NCBI RefSeq assembly: GCF_009674565.1
Contig: NZ_WKJL01000017.1
Span: forward strand, 1-64,000
Reading direction: 5' to 3'
Source of the DNA: Duganella aquatilis
GTDB lineage: Bacteria; Pseudomonadota; Gammaproteobacteria; Burkholderiales; Burkholderiaceae_D
Length of the DNA stretch: 64,000 nt
The notes under the pieces were generated by a model. The model made no database searches and was not told the origin of the DNA. It saw only the letters and a program-made list of their open reading frames with translations. A program made the position numbers and the translations under genes. Shown in pieces: positions 41,930 through 50,561 of this stretch (positions are counted from its first letter, which is position 1; each line of letters starts with the position of its first letter).

Positions 41930-43578
41930 ATGTGTTGCGCCGCCTTCGCCATGAAGATCAGACCATTGGTCGAACTGTCGTGACGCTCCGGTTTCACTTC
42001 ACCGGTCAGCTCCGACTGGATATTCTTGGCCAGCACCTTGCCCAGCTCCACGCCCCACTGATCGAAGCTGTTCACGTCCCAGATCACGCCCTGCACAAAG
42101 GTCTTGTGCTCATACAGCGCGATCAGCGCACCCAGCGCGCCAGGGGTCAGCTGGTCCATCAGAATCGTGTTCGACGGACGGTTGCCGGGGAAAGTCTTGT
42201 GCGGCACCAGCTCTTCGATCTGCTCGGCGCTCAGCTTCTGGCCCGCCAGGTCGGCGCGCACTTCGTCCGCAGTCTTACCGGTCATGAACGCTTCCGACTG
42301 CGCGAAGCAGTTGGCCAGCAGCGCATCGTGATGGCCCGGCAGGTCATGCGTGGCGCGCAGCGCGGCGATGAAGTCGATCGGCACGATGTCGGTGCCCTGG
42401 TGCAGCAGCTGGAAGTAAGCGTGTTGCGCATTGGTGCCGCATTCGCCCCATACCACCGGGCAGGTCGGCGTGTCCACCGCGGCGCCGTTGCGGGTGACGC
42501 GCTTGCCGTTGGATTCCATGTCCAGCTGTTGCAGGTAGGCGGCGAAGCGGTTCAGGTCCTGGTGGTAGGGCGCGATCGACAGCGAGCCGCAGTCGAGGAA
42601 CTGGCGGTTCCAGAAGCCCACCATGGCCAGCAGCACCGGCATGTTCTGTTCCAGCGGCGCTGCGCGGAAGTGTTCGTCCATCGCATGCGCGCCGGCCAGG
42701 AAGTCGCTGAAGTAGCCGAAGCCCACCGCCAGCGCCACCGACAGGCCGATCGCCGACCATACCGAGTAACGTCCGCCGACCCAGTCCCAGAACGGGAACA
42801 TATTGGCTGGATCGATGCCGAAGGCTTTCACCGCCTCCGTGTTGGTGGAAACGGCGACGAAGTGCTTGGCCAGGTTGTCCGATGCGCCGCCGTTTTCCAG
42901 GAACCAGGCGCGCGCGGTGCCCGCGTTCAGCATGGTCTCGGCGGTGGTGAAGGTTTTGGAGGCGATGATGAACAGCGTGGTTTCCGGCTTGACCTGCGCC
43001 AGCGCCGCATCCATGTCATGGCCGTCGACGTTGGAGACGAAGTGCATCTTCAGGCGCGGATGCGCGTACGAGCGCAGCGCCAGCACCGCCATCTTCGGGC
43101 CCAGGTCCGAGCCGCCGATGCCGATGTTGACGATGTCGGTGATCGGCTTGCCGTTGTAACCGAGCCAGGCGCCATTGCGCACGCGGTCGGTGAAGTCCTT
43201 CACCTGGTCGAGCACCGCGTGCACGTCGGCGTTGACGTCCTGGCCGTCCACCACCAAAGCCTTGCCGCGCGGCATGCGCAAAGCGGTGTGCAGTACAGCC
43301 CGATGTTCGGTAAGATTGATCTTCTCGCCACTCAGCATGGCGTCGCGCTGGCGTTCGACGCCGCGTTCGCGGGCCAGCTCCAGCAGCAGGCCGATGGTGG
43401 TGGCGTCCAGGCGGTTCTTGGAATAGTCCAGAAACAGGCCGGCCGCGTCGACCGTCAGTTTCGGGAAACGCTGGGCGTCGGCCGCAAACAGCTGGCGCAG
43501 TTGCCAGGTTTTGGCGTCGACAGCGTGGGATTCAAGTGCTTGGAAGCTGGCAGTGGAAGTGAGTGCAGGCTGGCGCAT
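41926..43578 (-). CDS. pgi: Glucose-6-phosphate isomerase
   Basis: Pgi interconverts glucose-6-phosphate and fructose-6-phosphate. The 550-residue protein has IGIGGSDLGPKMAVLAL, the sugar-phosphate site FIIASKTFTTAETMLNA, and both PROSITE-like signatures: DWVGGRYSVWSAIGLS and a later GVIWDVNSFDQWGVELGK. Catalytic residues of the GECGTNAQHAYFQLLHQGT stretch are present. Length is normal. A HexR-like motif lies at 43622-43638, 44 bases upstream of ATG 43578. It is divergent from edd and co-transcribed with the gluconolactonase-like gene, so both arms of the hexose-phosphate node may be switched together. Confidence 0.97.
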   Translation of the reverse strand: MRQPALTSTASFQALESHAVDAKTWQLRQLFAADAQRFPKLTVDAAGLFLDYSKNRLDATTIGLLLELARERGVERQRDAMLSGEKINLTEHRAVLHTALRMPRGKALVVDGQDVNADVHAVLDQVKDFTDRVRNGAWLGYNGKPITDIVNIGIGGSDLGPKMAVLALRSYAHPRLKMHFVSNVDGHDMDAALAQVKPETTLFIIASKTFTTAETMLNAGTARAWFLENGGASDNLAKHFVAVSTNTEAVKAFGIDPANMFPFWDWVGGRYSVWSAIGLSVALAVGFGYFSDFLAGAHAMDEHFRAAPLEQNMPVLLAMVGFWNRQFLDCGSLSIAPYHQDLNRFAAYLQQLDMESNGKRVTRNGAAVDTPTCPVVWGECGTNAQHAYFQLLHQGTDIVPIDFIAALRATHDLPGHHDALLANCFAQSEAFMTGKTADEVRADLAGQKLSAEQIEELVPHKTFPGNRPSNTILMDQLTPGALGALIALYEHKTFVQGVIWDVNSFDQWGVELGKVLAKNIQSELTGEVKPERHDSSTNGLIFMAKAAQHI

Positions 43579-43621
43579 AATATGATTGGCTGAGAAGGGT
43601 AGATAAATGATACATGAAAAT

Positions 43622-43638
43622 CAGGTAAATTCACTACG
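43622..43638 (-). promoter_or_regulatory. HexR-like operator in front of pgi
   Basis: The minus strand carries GTAGTGAATTTAC, one base different from the zwf proximal site. It is in the pgi-edd divergent region and nearer to pgi. Confidence 0.5.
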
Positions 43639-43750
43639 GTTTCAACGTGGCGGCCCATAAATTCCTCTCGAAACGGATGGTTCAACCGTGTGTTGCTGAT
43701 CGCCAGCGTAAGCCAGCCCGTCTACGAAAAGCCGGTGGGTTTTTCAATTT

Positions 43751-43767
43751 TGTAGTAAAATTTCACG
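43751..43767 (+). promoter_or_regulatory. HexR-like operator in front of edd
   Basis: TGTAGTAAAATTTC lies 24 bases upstream of the edd start and covers a plausible -10 box (TAAAAT, 43756-43761). It is identical over 14 bases to the zwf distal site. Confidence 0.6.
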
Positions 43768-43790
43768 GAATCCATTCATAAGGAACGATC

Positions 43791-45716
43791 ATGGCGTTGC
43801 ACCCAGTCCTAGAAAGCGTCACCGCGCGCATCATCCAGCGTAGCAAACCTTCGCGTGGCGCGTATCTGGCCCACCTCGAAGCGGCCCGCGTCAAGGGCGG
43901 CCCGCAGCGCGGCACCCTGGCTTGTACCAATCTTGCGCACGGCTTTGCCGCTTTCCCCGCCAACGACAAGCTGGTGCTGAAAGAGATCAAGAAGCCGTCG
44001 GTGGCGATTATCTCGGCGTACAACGACATGCTGTCGGCGCACCAGCCGTTCGAGCGTTTCCCTGAAATTATCAAACAAGCCGTGCGCGAAGTCGGCGCCG
44101 TGGCGCAATTCGCCGGCGGCACGCCCGCCATGTGCGACGGCGTGACCCAGGGCCAGCCGGGCATGGAACTGTCGCTGTTCTCGCGCGACGCCATCGCCAT
44201 GTCGACCGCCGTAGCGCTGTCGCACAATATGTTCGATTCCGCCGTCTACCTGGGGGTGTGCGACAAGATCGTACCGGGCCTGCTGATCGGCGCGCTGCAC
44301 TTTGGCCACCTGCCGGCGGTGTTCGTGCCGGCCGGCCCGATGACCACCGGCCTGTCGAATTCCGAGAAAGCCAAGATCCGCCAGCTGTACGCGCAAGGCA
44401 AGGTTGGCCGCGCCGAGCTGCTGGAAGGCGAGTCGCAGTCGTACCACGGCGCCGGCACCTGTACCTTCTACGGCACCGCCAACAGCAACCAGATGCTGAT
44501 GGAAGTCATGGGCCTGCACCTGCCGGGCGCCGCCTTCATCACCCCGAACACGCCGCTGCGCGATGAACTGACCAAGGCCGCCGCCCAGCGCGCCGCCGTC
44601 ATCAGCGACCAGTCGAGCGAATACCTGCCGGTCGGCCATGTGGTCGATGAAAAGGCCATCGTCAACGCCATCGTGGCGCTGCTGACCACCGGCGGTTCGA
44701 CCAACCACACGCTGCACCTGGTGGCCATCGCCAAGGCGGCCGGCATCGTCATCGACTGGAACGACTTCGACGAGCTGTCGAAAGTGGTGCCGCTGCTGTG
44801 CCGCATCTACCCGAACGGCGAAGCGGACGTGAACCACTTCCACGCCGCCGGCGGCACCGGCTTCGTCATCCGCGAACTGCTGGATGCGGGCCTGCTGCAC
44901 GACGACGTCACCACCATCCTGGGCAAGGGCCTGCGCAAGCACTGCGCCGAGCCGTTCCTGGGCGAAGGCGACAAAGGCGTGGTCTGGAAAGACTCGCCGC
45001 TGCAATCGGGCGACGACAAGGTGCTGCGCAAATACGATGCGCCGTTCTCGGCGGACGGCGGCATGGTGCTGGTGCAGGGTAACCTGGGCCGCGCCGTGAT
45101 GAAGGTGTCGGCCGTGAAGCCGCAGCACCGCACGGTGGAAGCGCCGGCGCTGGTATTCAATTCGCAGGAAGACTTCATGGACGCCTACAAGGCCGGCACG
45201 CTGGACCGCGACTTCGTGGCCGTGATCCGCTTCCAGGGCCCGCGCGCCAACGGCATGCCGGAACTGCACGCGCTGACCCCGGCGCTGGCCAACCTGCAGG
45301 ACGCCGGCCGCAAGGTGGCGCTGGTGACCGACGGCCGCATGTCCGGCGCGTCGGGCAAGGTGCCAGCGGCGATCCACGTATCGCCGGAGATCCTGGCCGG
45401 CGGTCCACTGGGCCTGGTGCGCGACGGCGACATCATCAAGGTGTGCGCCGAAACCGGCACGCTGGAAGCGCTGGTGGAATCGAGCGTATGGCACGCGCGT
45501 TCGCTGGCCACCGCCGACATGACGCTGAACCAGGTGGGCATGGGCCGCGAGCTGTTCTCGATGTTCCGCAACAGCGTGTGCGAAGCGGAGAAGGGCGCGA
45601 CCACGTTCCCGCTGCCGTCGCCGATCGCCACCACGGTTGGCCTGCATGACAAAGACCCGGTCGGCAATACCGTGCCGGGTTCCGACGAAGATTTCTCGAT
45701 GAAGAAAGAAGCCTAA
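43791..45716 (+). CDS. edd: 6-phosphogluconate dehydratase
   Basis: Edd converts 6-phosphogluconate to 2-keto-3-deoxy-6-phosphogluconate and is the first committed Entner-Doudoroff enzyme. The 641-residue protein has the iron-sulfur dehydratase signatures CDKIVPG (within LGVCDKIVPGLLIGAL) and GAGTCTFYGTANSNQMLMEV. A later cluster contains VTDGRMSGASGKVPAAIHVS. Length and start (ALHPVLESVTARIIQRS) are standard. AAGGAAC lies 5 bases before ATG 43791. It is followed after 3 bases by eda. A HexR-like operator overlaps its promoter. Confidence 0.98.
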   Translation: MALHPVLESVTARIIQRSKPSRGAYLAHLEAARVKGGPQRGTLACTNLAHGFAAFPANDKLVLKEIKKPSVAIISAYNDMLSAHQPFERFPEIIKQAVREVGAVAQFAGGTPAMCDGVTQGQPGMELSLFSRDAIAMSTAVALSHNMFDSAVYLGVCDKIVPGLLIGALHFGHLPAVFVPAGPMTTGLSNSEKAKIRQLYAQGKVGRAELLEGESQSYHGAGTCTFYGTANSNQMLMEVMGLHLPGAAFITPNTPLRDELTKAAAQRAAVISDQSSEYLPVGHVVDEKAIVNAIVALLTTGGSTNHTLHLVAIAKAAGIVIDWNDFDELSKVVPLLCRIYPNGEADVNHFHAAGGTGFVIRELLDAGLLHDDVTTILGKGLRKHCAEPFLGEGDKGVVWKDSPLQSGDDKVLRKYDAPFSADGGMVLVQGNLGRAVMKVSAVKPQHRTVEAPALVFNSQEDFMDAYKAGTLDRDFVAVIRFQGPRANGMPELHALTPALANLQDAGRKVALVTDGRMSGASGKVPAAIHVSPEILAGGPLGLVRDGDIIKVCAETGTLEALVESSVWHARSLATADMTLNQVGMGRELFSMFRNSVCEAEKGATTFPLPSPIATTVGLHDKDPVGNTVPGSDEDFSMKKEA

Positions 45717-45719
45717 ATC

Positions 45720-46343
45720 ATGACCATGACTCTGCTCGACATTATGCGTACTTCGGCCGTGATCCCTGTGATCGCGATTGACGAACCTGAACATGCGGTC
45801 CCGCTGGCGAAAGCGCTGGTGGCCGGCGGCATCCGCGTGCTGGAGGTGACCCTGCGCACCAAGCACGGCCTGGGCGCGATCAAGGCCATGAGCGAAGTGG
45901 AAGGCGCCATCGTCGGCGTCGGCACGCTGACGCAGCCGGACGAATTTGCCGCCGCGCGCGATGCGGGCGCGGTGTTTGGCGTGTCGCCAGGCCTGACGCC
46001 GGCGCTGATCGCCGCCGCCAAGAGCAGCGGCCTGCCGCTGCTGCCAGGCGTGATGACGCCGTCGGAAGTGATGGCGGCGCGCGAGCAGGGCTTCCGTCAG
46101 CTGAAACTGTTCCCGGCTGTGCCGGCGGGCGGCGTCGGCATGCTGAGCGCGATCAACGGTCCGCTGCCGGATGTCACTTTCTGCCCGACCGGCGGTATCT
46201 CGCAAGAGACGGCGTCGCAGTTCCTGGCGCTGAAGAACGTCGCCTGCGTGGGCGGTTCGTGGCTGACGCCAAAAGACGCCATCGCCGCCGGCGACTGGGG
46301 CCGCATCACCGACCTGGCCAAAGCCGCCAGCGGCCTGCGCTAA
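45720..46343 (+). CDS. eda: KDPG aldolase (2-keto-3-deoxy-6-phosphogluconate aldolase)
   Basis: Eda splits KDPG into pyruvate and glyceraldehyde-3-phosphate. The 207-residue TIM barrel has the catalytic Glu in RVLEVTLRT, the phosphate loop near GVGTLTQPDEF, and the Schiff-base Lys in RQLKLFPAVPAGG. FCPTGGISQETASQFLAL completes the active site. The start may be ATG 45720 or ATG 45726. It overlaps nothing but begins 3 bases after edd, so edd-eda is one operon. It converges with the frameshifted PhyH gene with only 7 bases between stops. Confidence 0.97.
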   Translation: MTMTLLDIMRTSAVIPVIAIDEPEHAVPLAKALVAGGIRVLEVTLRTKHGLGAIKAMSEVEGAIVGVGTLTQPDEFAAARDAGAVFGVSPGLTPALIAAAKSSGLPLLPGVMTPSEVMAAREQGFRQLKLFPAVPAGGVGMLSAINGPLPDVTFCPTGGISQETASQFLALKNVACVGGSWLTPKDAIAAGDWGRITDLAKAASGLR

Positions 46344-46350
46344 TTTCGCT

Positions 46351-46994
46351 TCAGGCCCACTCCAGCCCATAGGGCAGAACGGGTGGGCCGAACAGGAAAT
46401 GCAGCACGCGCCTGCGGCTGCTGCCTGTCGCTTTGGACGATGCGTGCAGCAGCAACGGCCGCATCGCCATCCCGGCGCCCTGGGCGACCGGGCAGGGCAC
46501 CTCTTTCGTCGCCTCCCGGATGCTGGCCTTGCCGGCTTCATTCAGACGTCCGCCGCGATGTGAGCCTGGTATTACCTTCAACGCACCGTCTTCAGGGCCG
46601 CAATCGTCGATGTGCAGGCGCAGCGCGACCAGTTGTTCCAGAGCGCTGGTGGCGGCTGTACGAATAACACGCCATCCTTCTCCGACCAGCCGCTGAGCGC
46701 TGCGTGCTCAATCCGGGCTTTCACCGGAATGCTCAAATCCTGATGAAGCGCCACCAGCCAATTGTGTTCCGTCGACTTTTCGAAATATGTGCATTGAATT
46801 GCGACATAATCGTTCGCTATCAGGCCTATCGCCACCAGTTTCAGGCGCACTTCATCGGCGAGGCTGGCACACCAGTCCAGCTCCAGCATCTGGCGCGAGT
46901 TGGCTTGTGTGGTATCGACGAATTGCAAGCGTTCCGGTGCAACCATGTCGGGCAGGATTGCGTAGCCTGATTGATCGAAGAGATGTGTCGTCAT
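46351..46994 (-). pseudogene. Phytanoyl-CoA dioxygenase (PhyH) family gene with a frameshift
   Basis: Two overlapping frames together form one Fe(II)/2-oxoglutarate dioxygenase of about 215 residues. The upstream frame (start ATG 46994, TTHLFDQSGYAILPDMV) carries the facial-triad pair H-x-D in VALHQDLSIP. The downstream frame carries the distal His in VIPGSHRGG and LLLHASSKA, and ends with the stop at 46351. The join is near 46650, in a CCGCCACCAGC stretch, where one base appears to be missing: upstream reads VQPPPALW, downstream LEQLVALRLHIDDCG. The 644-base span is one short of a multiple of three. It follows lysR by 10 bases. A sequencing error is possible. Confidence 0.85.
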
Positions 46995-47004
46995 GGCCGA
47001 AAGT

Positions 47005-47898
47005 CTACACACTTGCCGCGATGTGGTCGCGCAGCCATTGGTGGGCTGGATCGCGGTGAGAGCGTTCGTTCCATAGCATGGCCATTTCGTAGCCGGGAAT
47101 GTCCACCGGCGGTGCGACGATGCGCAGTGCCGCATTGTCGCGTACCAGCCGCTCCGGCAGCATGGCCACCAGGTCGGTGCGCGCCAGCGCTGCGATCACG
47201 AACAGAAAATGCGGCACCGACAGCACCACGCGCCGCGTCAGGCCAAGCTGCGCCAGCGTCTTGTCGGTGACGCCGTGGAAGCCGCCGCCGTCCGGCGAAA
47301 CGATTACCTGTTCCAGTTCGCAGAATTGCCTGAGCGTCGGCCGCCGTTTCAGGCGCGTATGGTCGGCGCGGCCTGCCAGCACATAACGTTCCTTGAATAG
47401 CAGCCGGTGGCGCATGCCCGGCGGCGCGTCTTGCGCCGTGTGGAAGGCGAGGTCGATCACGCCTTGCTCCGCCTGCCGCGCGATGAGCGGCGGCGCCAGT
47501 TCCAGCACCGCCAGCCGCGTGCCCGGCGCAGCGGCGCGCAGGCCTGCCATCGCGGGCAGCAGGATGGTCGATTCGCCGTAGTCGCTGGCCGCCACGCGCC
47601 AGGTGTGATCCGCCTGCGCCGGATCGAAAGGCGCGGCGGGAGAGACAGCCCGTCCCAGCGCTTCCAGCGCCAGCCGCAATGGTTCGCGCAATTCTTCGGC
47701 CCGCGCGGTGGGACGCATGCCGCGCGGGCCGGGCAGCAGCAGCGGGTCGCCGAAAATGTCGCGCAGCTTGGCCAGGTGGACGCTGATCGACGGCTGCGAA
47801 AAGTTCAGCCGCTCGGCGGCGCGCGTGACGTTATGCTCGGCCAGCAACACGTCCAGCGTCACCAGCAGGTTGAGGTCGAGGCGGCGGAGATTAGTCAT
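47005..47898 (-). CDS. LysR-family transcriptional regulator
   Basis: This 297-residue regulator has the N-terminal winged helix-turn-helix (LDLNLLVTLDVLLAEHNVTR, then AAERLNFSQPSISVHLAKLR) and a C-terminal periplasmic-binding-like effector domain. LLLPGPRGMRPTARAEEL is typical of the NodD/NahR/LeuO branch. It is divergent from the quinone reductase gene at 47979 with an 80-base shared region, the usual arrangement for a LysR regulator and its target. The PhyH pseudogene lies directly downstream. The effector is unknown; a quinone-like or aromatic inducer would fit the neighbour. Confidence 0.93.
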   Translation of the reverse strand: MTNLRRLDLNLLVTLDVLLAEHNVTRAAERLNFSQPSISVHLAKLRDIFGDPLLLPGPRGMRPTARAEELREPLRLALEALGRAVSPAAPFDPAQADHTWRVAASDYGESTILLPAMAGLRAAAPGTRLAVLELAPPLIARQAEQGVIDLAFHTAQDAPPGMRHRLLFKERYVLAGRADHTRLKRRPTLRQFCELEQVIVSPDGGGFHGVTDKTLAQLGLTRRVVLSVPHFLFVIAALARTDLVAMLPERLVRDNAALRIVAPPVDIPGYEMAMLWNERSHRDPAHQWLRDHIAASV

Positions 47899-47978
47899 GT
47901 CTATAGCTGGAATATTGGGAATTCATTTCTACTATACCGGATGCGCTCCTATGCTGAGGTTTTCAAGGAGAGCTTCAT

Positions 47979-48686
47979 ATGAATGTGTTTATTGTCTACG
48001 CCCATCCAGCCGCCAACTCGCTGAACGGCGCTTTGAAAGACTACGCGGTGCAGCGCTTGCAAGCGGCAGGCCACTCCGTGCAGGTCTCGGATTTATATGC
48101 GATGGCGTGGAAGCCGACGCTTGAAGCCGGCGAGGTTGCCGGGCATGCCGTGCTGGCGGAGCAGGAGAAGCTGCTGTGGGCGGACGTGGTGATCTTCCAG
48201 TTTCCGTTGTGGTGGTTCTCCATGCCGGCCATCATGAAAGGCTGGGTGGAGCGCGTGTTCACCTATGGCTTTGCCTATGGCGTGGGCGAGCACTCGGAGC
48301 TGCGCTGGGGCGATCGTTACGGCGAAGGCACGCTGGCCGGCAAGCGCGCCATGCTGATGGTGACGGCCGGCGGCTGGGAGTCGCACTACAGCCCGCGCGG
48401 CATCAATGGCGCCGTGGCGGATCTGCTATTCCCTATCCATCACGGCATTCTCTACTATCCCGGCATGGACGTGCTGCCGCCTTTCCTGCTGTACCGGAGC
48501 GACCGTATCGACGATGCGCGCTTTGCTGCGGCATGTACGGCGCTGGGCGAGCGGCTGGATGCGCTGGCAACGACTGCGCCGATTCCCTTCCGTCGCCAGA
48601 ACTACGGCGACTACGACATCCCGGCCATGACCTTGAAGGCCGATATCGCGCCGGGCGTGGTCGGATTCGGCGCGCACCTCGCCTAG
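47979..48686 (+). CDS. NAD(P)H:quinone oxidoreductase / flavodoxin-like fold (MdaB/NQO1 type)
   Basis: This 235-residue flavoprotein probably reduces quinones by two electrons, avoiding semiquinone radicals. It has the flavodoxin-like start NVFIVYAHPAANSLNGALKD, then VVIFQFPLWWFSMPAIMKGW and ERVFTYGFAYG, all signatures of the NQO1/MdaB family. KRAMLMVTAGGWESHYSPRG forms the second FMN/FAD loop. CAAGGAGAG precedes ATG 47979. Its likely regulator is the divergent LysR gene. Its stop overlaps the convergent hypothetical gene's stop by two bases. Confidence 0.92.
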   Translation: MNVFIVYAHPAANSLNGALKDYAVQRLQAAGHSVQVSDLYAMAWKPTLEAGEVAGHAVLAEQEKLLWADVVIFQFPLWWFSMPAIMKGWVERVFTYGFAYGVGEHSELRWGDRYGEGTLAGKRAMLMVTAGGWESHYSPRGINGAVADLLFPIHHGILYYPGMDVLPPFLLYRSDRIDDARFAAACTALGERLDALATTAPIPFRRQNYGDYDIPAMTLKADIAPGVVGFGAHLA

Positions 48687-48994
48687 CCGCCCAGTTTGTT
48701 ATAAAGCGGGCCAGGCCAGCGTGCGGTGACGCGGCTGCAGTGCATCTCGAATTCGTCGCCATCCTTGGTCTTGGTGACGTGGAAGTGATTGATGGCGATA
48801 CGGGTCGCATCCTGCAAGGCGCCGGCTTCGGTGATCTGCTTGGGCGGCGGCTCGTCCCGGATATGCAGCAGATACTCCACCTTCTTCGGATCGGTATTCT
48901 GGTCGTACCAGATCTCGACCCGGATGGCGTCGTCATCATGCTCGGTCTCCGCAAAACATCGCCCTTGCCGCCTGGTCTCAAATTTAAACCGCAT
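48683..48994 (-). CDS. Conserved-looking hypothetical protein
   Basis: I do not recognise this 103-residue protein. It is predicted soluble and mixed alpha/beta, beginning MRFKFETRRQGRCFAETEHD and including AIRVEIWYDQNTDPKKVEYL and HFHVTKTKDGDEFEMH. There is no signal peptide or membrane segment. ATG 48994 has a strong GGAGGGA ribosome site, which supports real translation; the longer open frame upstream runs antisense to nothing coding but lacks such a site. It lies downstream of the P450 gene on the other side of a 68-base gap, on the same strand. Confidence 0.65.
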   Translation of the reverse strand: MRFKFETRRQGRCFAETEHDDDAIRVEIWYDQNTDPKKVEYLLHIRDEPPPKQITEAGALQDATRIAINHFHVTKTKDGDEFEMHCSRVTARWPGPLYNKLGG

Positions 48995-49062
48995 CGCGTC
49001 CCTCCGTTGACAGACAGGACCAGCGTAGCACGGCTGCCGCGCACGGGAAACACGCTTGCATA

Positions 49063-50466
49063 TCAGGAGTGTTGCAGTCGCATCTGCAAGCCGATGGGGG
49101 ACATGGTAAAGCCTCCCAGTTCCTGCGGCGCTTCGCCTTTTGCGGTGCCGATGGATCGGATGTCGAAGCTGGACAGCAGCATGGCGCTGGCGAGTTTGAT
49201 TTCCAGCAGCGCGAGGTAGCGCCCAGGGCAGGTGCGCACGCCGGCGCCGAAGGGCATGGAGACATGTTTGTTCACCGGCTGCTCGCCGCCCGCCAGCCAG
49301 CGTTCGGGCTTGAAGTCGGCCGCGTTGGGCACGTGGCTGTCCGAGACGCTGTCGTGGCGCATCACGCACCACAGCAGGCTGCCTTTCGGCACCTGCACAT
49401 CGCCAACCACGCTGTCGCGCAGGGCTTCCAGCGGGATGAACGGCGCCACCGGCTTGAGTCGCATGGCTTCCTGCGCGCAGGCGTCGAGATAATCCAGGCC
49501 GTCCATCTGCTCGATGGTGAATGCGGCCGCATCGGGCGCCACGCGCAGCACTTCTTCACGTGCCTTCTGCATCGCCGATGGGTTTTCGTGCAGCAGATAC
49601 AGCATCCACGCCAGCGTGTTGCTGGTGGTGTCTTCGCCGGCCAGCAGCATGGTGCTGACGTTGCCGGCCACCGCCGCATCATCGACGCCGCGGTCGCCTT
49701 CGTCGGCCGCGCAGATCATCGCTTCCAGCAGGTTGGCGGGATGCGCGCGGCGCTCCGGCTCCGCCGCCAGTCGCGCGCGGGCCGCGCCGACCATGTCGTC
49801 GATGGCCTTGGTCATCGCCGCCAGGCTGGCGTCGAGCAGCCGGTCCTGCAGCAGCCTGATGTAGCGCCAGTAAGGGAACAGCGCCAGCGAACGGCGCGCC
49901 ACGGCGGGCAGCACCACGTCCATGTGGCGCTGGATGACATCCTCGCCACCATCGATAGTATTCACCTCGGTGCCGAACGCCAGCCCGGCGATGACGTCGA
50001 CGCTGAAGCGCTTCAGATCATCGGCCAGGTCGATCACGCGACCGTCGCGCGCCGCCTGTTGCCAGCGTTTTTGCAGCCGCAGGCCGACCGACACCAGCGA
50101 TGGAAAATACGCCTTCACCGCATGCGGCGCCAGCGCCGTCATCACCATGCGCCGCTGGTTGCGCCAGGCCGCACCTTCCGAAATAAACACGCCGGGCTGG
50201 CCGCCCATTTCCTCGGACACGGCCGCCGTGATGGAGGGGCGGCGGAAGCCATCCGGCCGGTCGCGCAGCACGGCGCTGACCAGTTCATGCCCGGCCACCA
50301 CCAATATCGGCGTGCGGCCGAAGCGCATCTTGAACAGCGGACCGTATTGCCTGGCCCAGGCCTCCACATCCTGATGCACACGCTGCGGCTGCAACTGCGG
50401 CAGGTTGCCTGCCAGCGGCCACGGACGTGGACCGGGCAGGTCGTTGATCTGGCGTGTGGTCTGCAT
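49063..50466 (-). CDS. Cytochrome P450
   Basis: This 467-residue soluble P450 uses heme and oxygen to hydroxylate an unknown substrate. The heme-binding loop is FGAGVRTCPGR with Cys413. The I-helix oxygen-activation motif is AGEDTTSNTLAW, and the K-helix ExxR is in EAMRLKP. The proline-rich start (LPGPRPWPLAGNLPQL) is like class II/bacterial CYP proteins of the CYP110/CYP1-fold kind. No redox partner gene is adjacent. GAGGAG precedes ATG 50466. It is divergent from an AraC regulator (95 bases apart), which probably controls it. Confidence 0.95.
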   Translation of the reverse strand: MQTTRQINDLPGPRPWPLAGNLPQLQPQRVHQDVEAWARQYGPLFKMRFGRTPILVVAGHELVSAVLRDRPDGFRRPSITAAVSEEMGGQPGVFISEGAAWRNQRRMVMTALAPHAVKAYFPSLVSVGLRLQKRWQQAARDGRVIDLADDLKRFSVDVIAGLAFGTEVNTIDGGEDVIQRHMDVVLPAVARRSLALFPYWRYIRLLQDRLLDASLAAMTKAIDDMVGAARARLAAEPERRAHPANLLEAMICAADEGDRGVDDAAVAGNVSTMLLAGEDTTSNTLAWMLYLLHENPSAMQKAREEVLRVAPDAAAFTIEQMDGLDYLDACAQEAMRLKPVAPFIPLEALRDSVVGDVQVPKGSLLWCVMRHDSVSDSHVPNAADFKPERWLAGGEQPVNKHVSMPFGAGVRTCPGRYLALLEIKLASAMLLSSFDIRSIGTAKGEAPQELGGFTMSPIGLQMRLQHS

Positions 50467-50544
50467 GGCGGCTCCTCTTTGAATTTGACGCAAGTGTGCG
50501 CCGGTGCGGCAAACCAGTATTGAACGATTACGACATCCGCCATT

Positions 50545-50561
50545 GGTATAAACTGTTTGAC
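50545..50561 (+). promoter_or_regulatory. Extended -10 promoter for the AraC-type gene
   Basis: TG, one base, then TATAAA (50547-50552) forms an extended -10. The ATG is 9 bases further on, so the leader would be only one or two bases. No ribosome site precedes the ATG. Confidence 0.45.
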
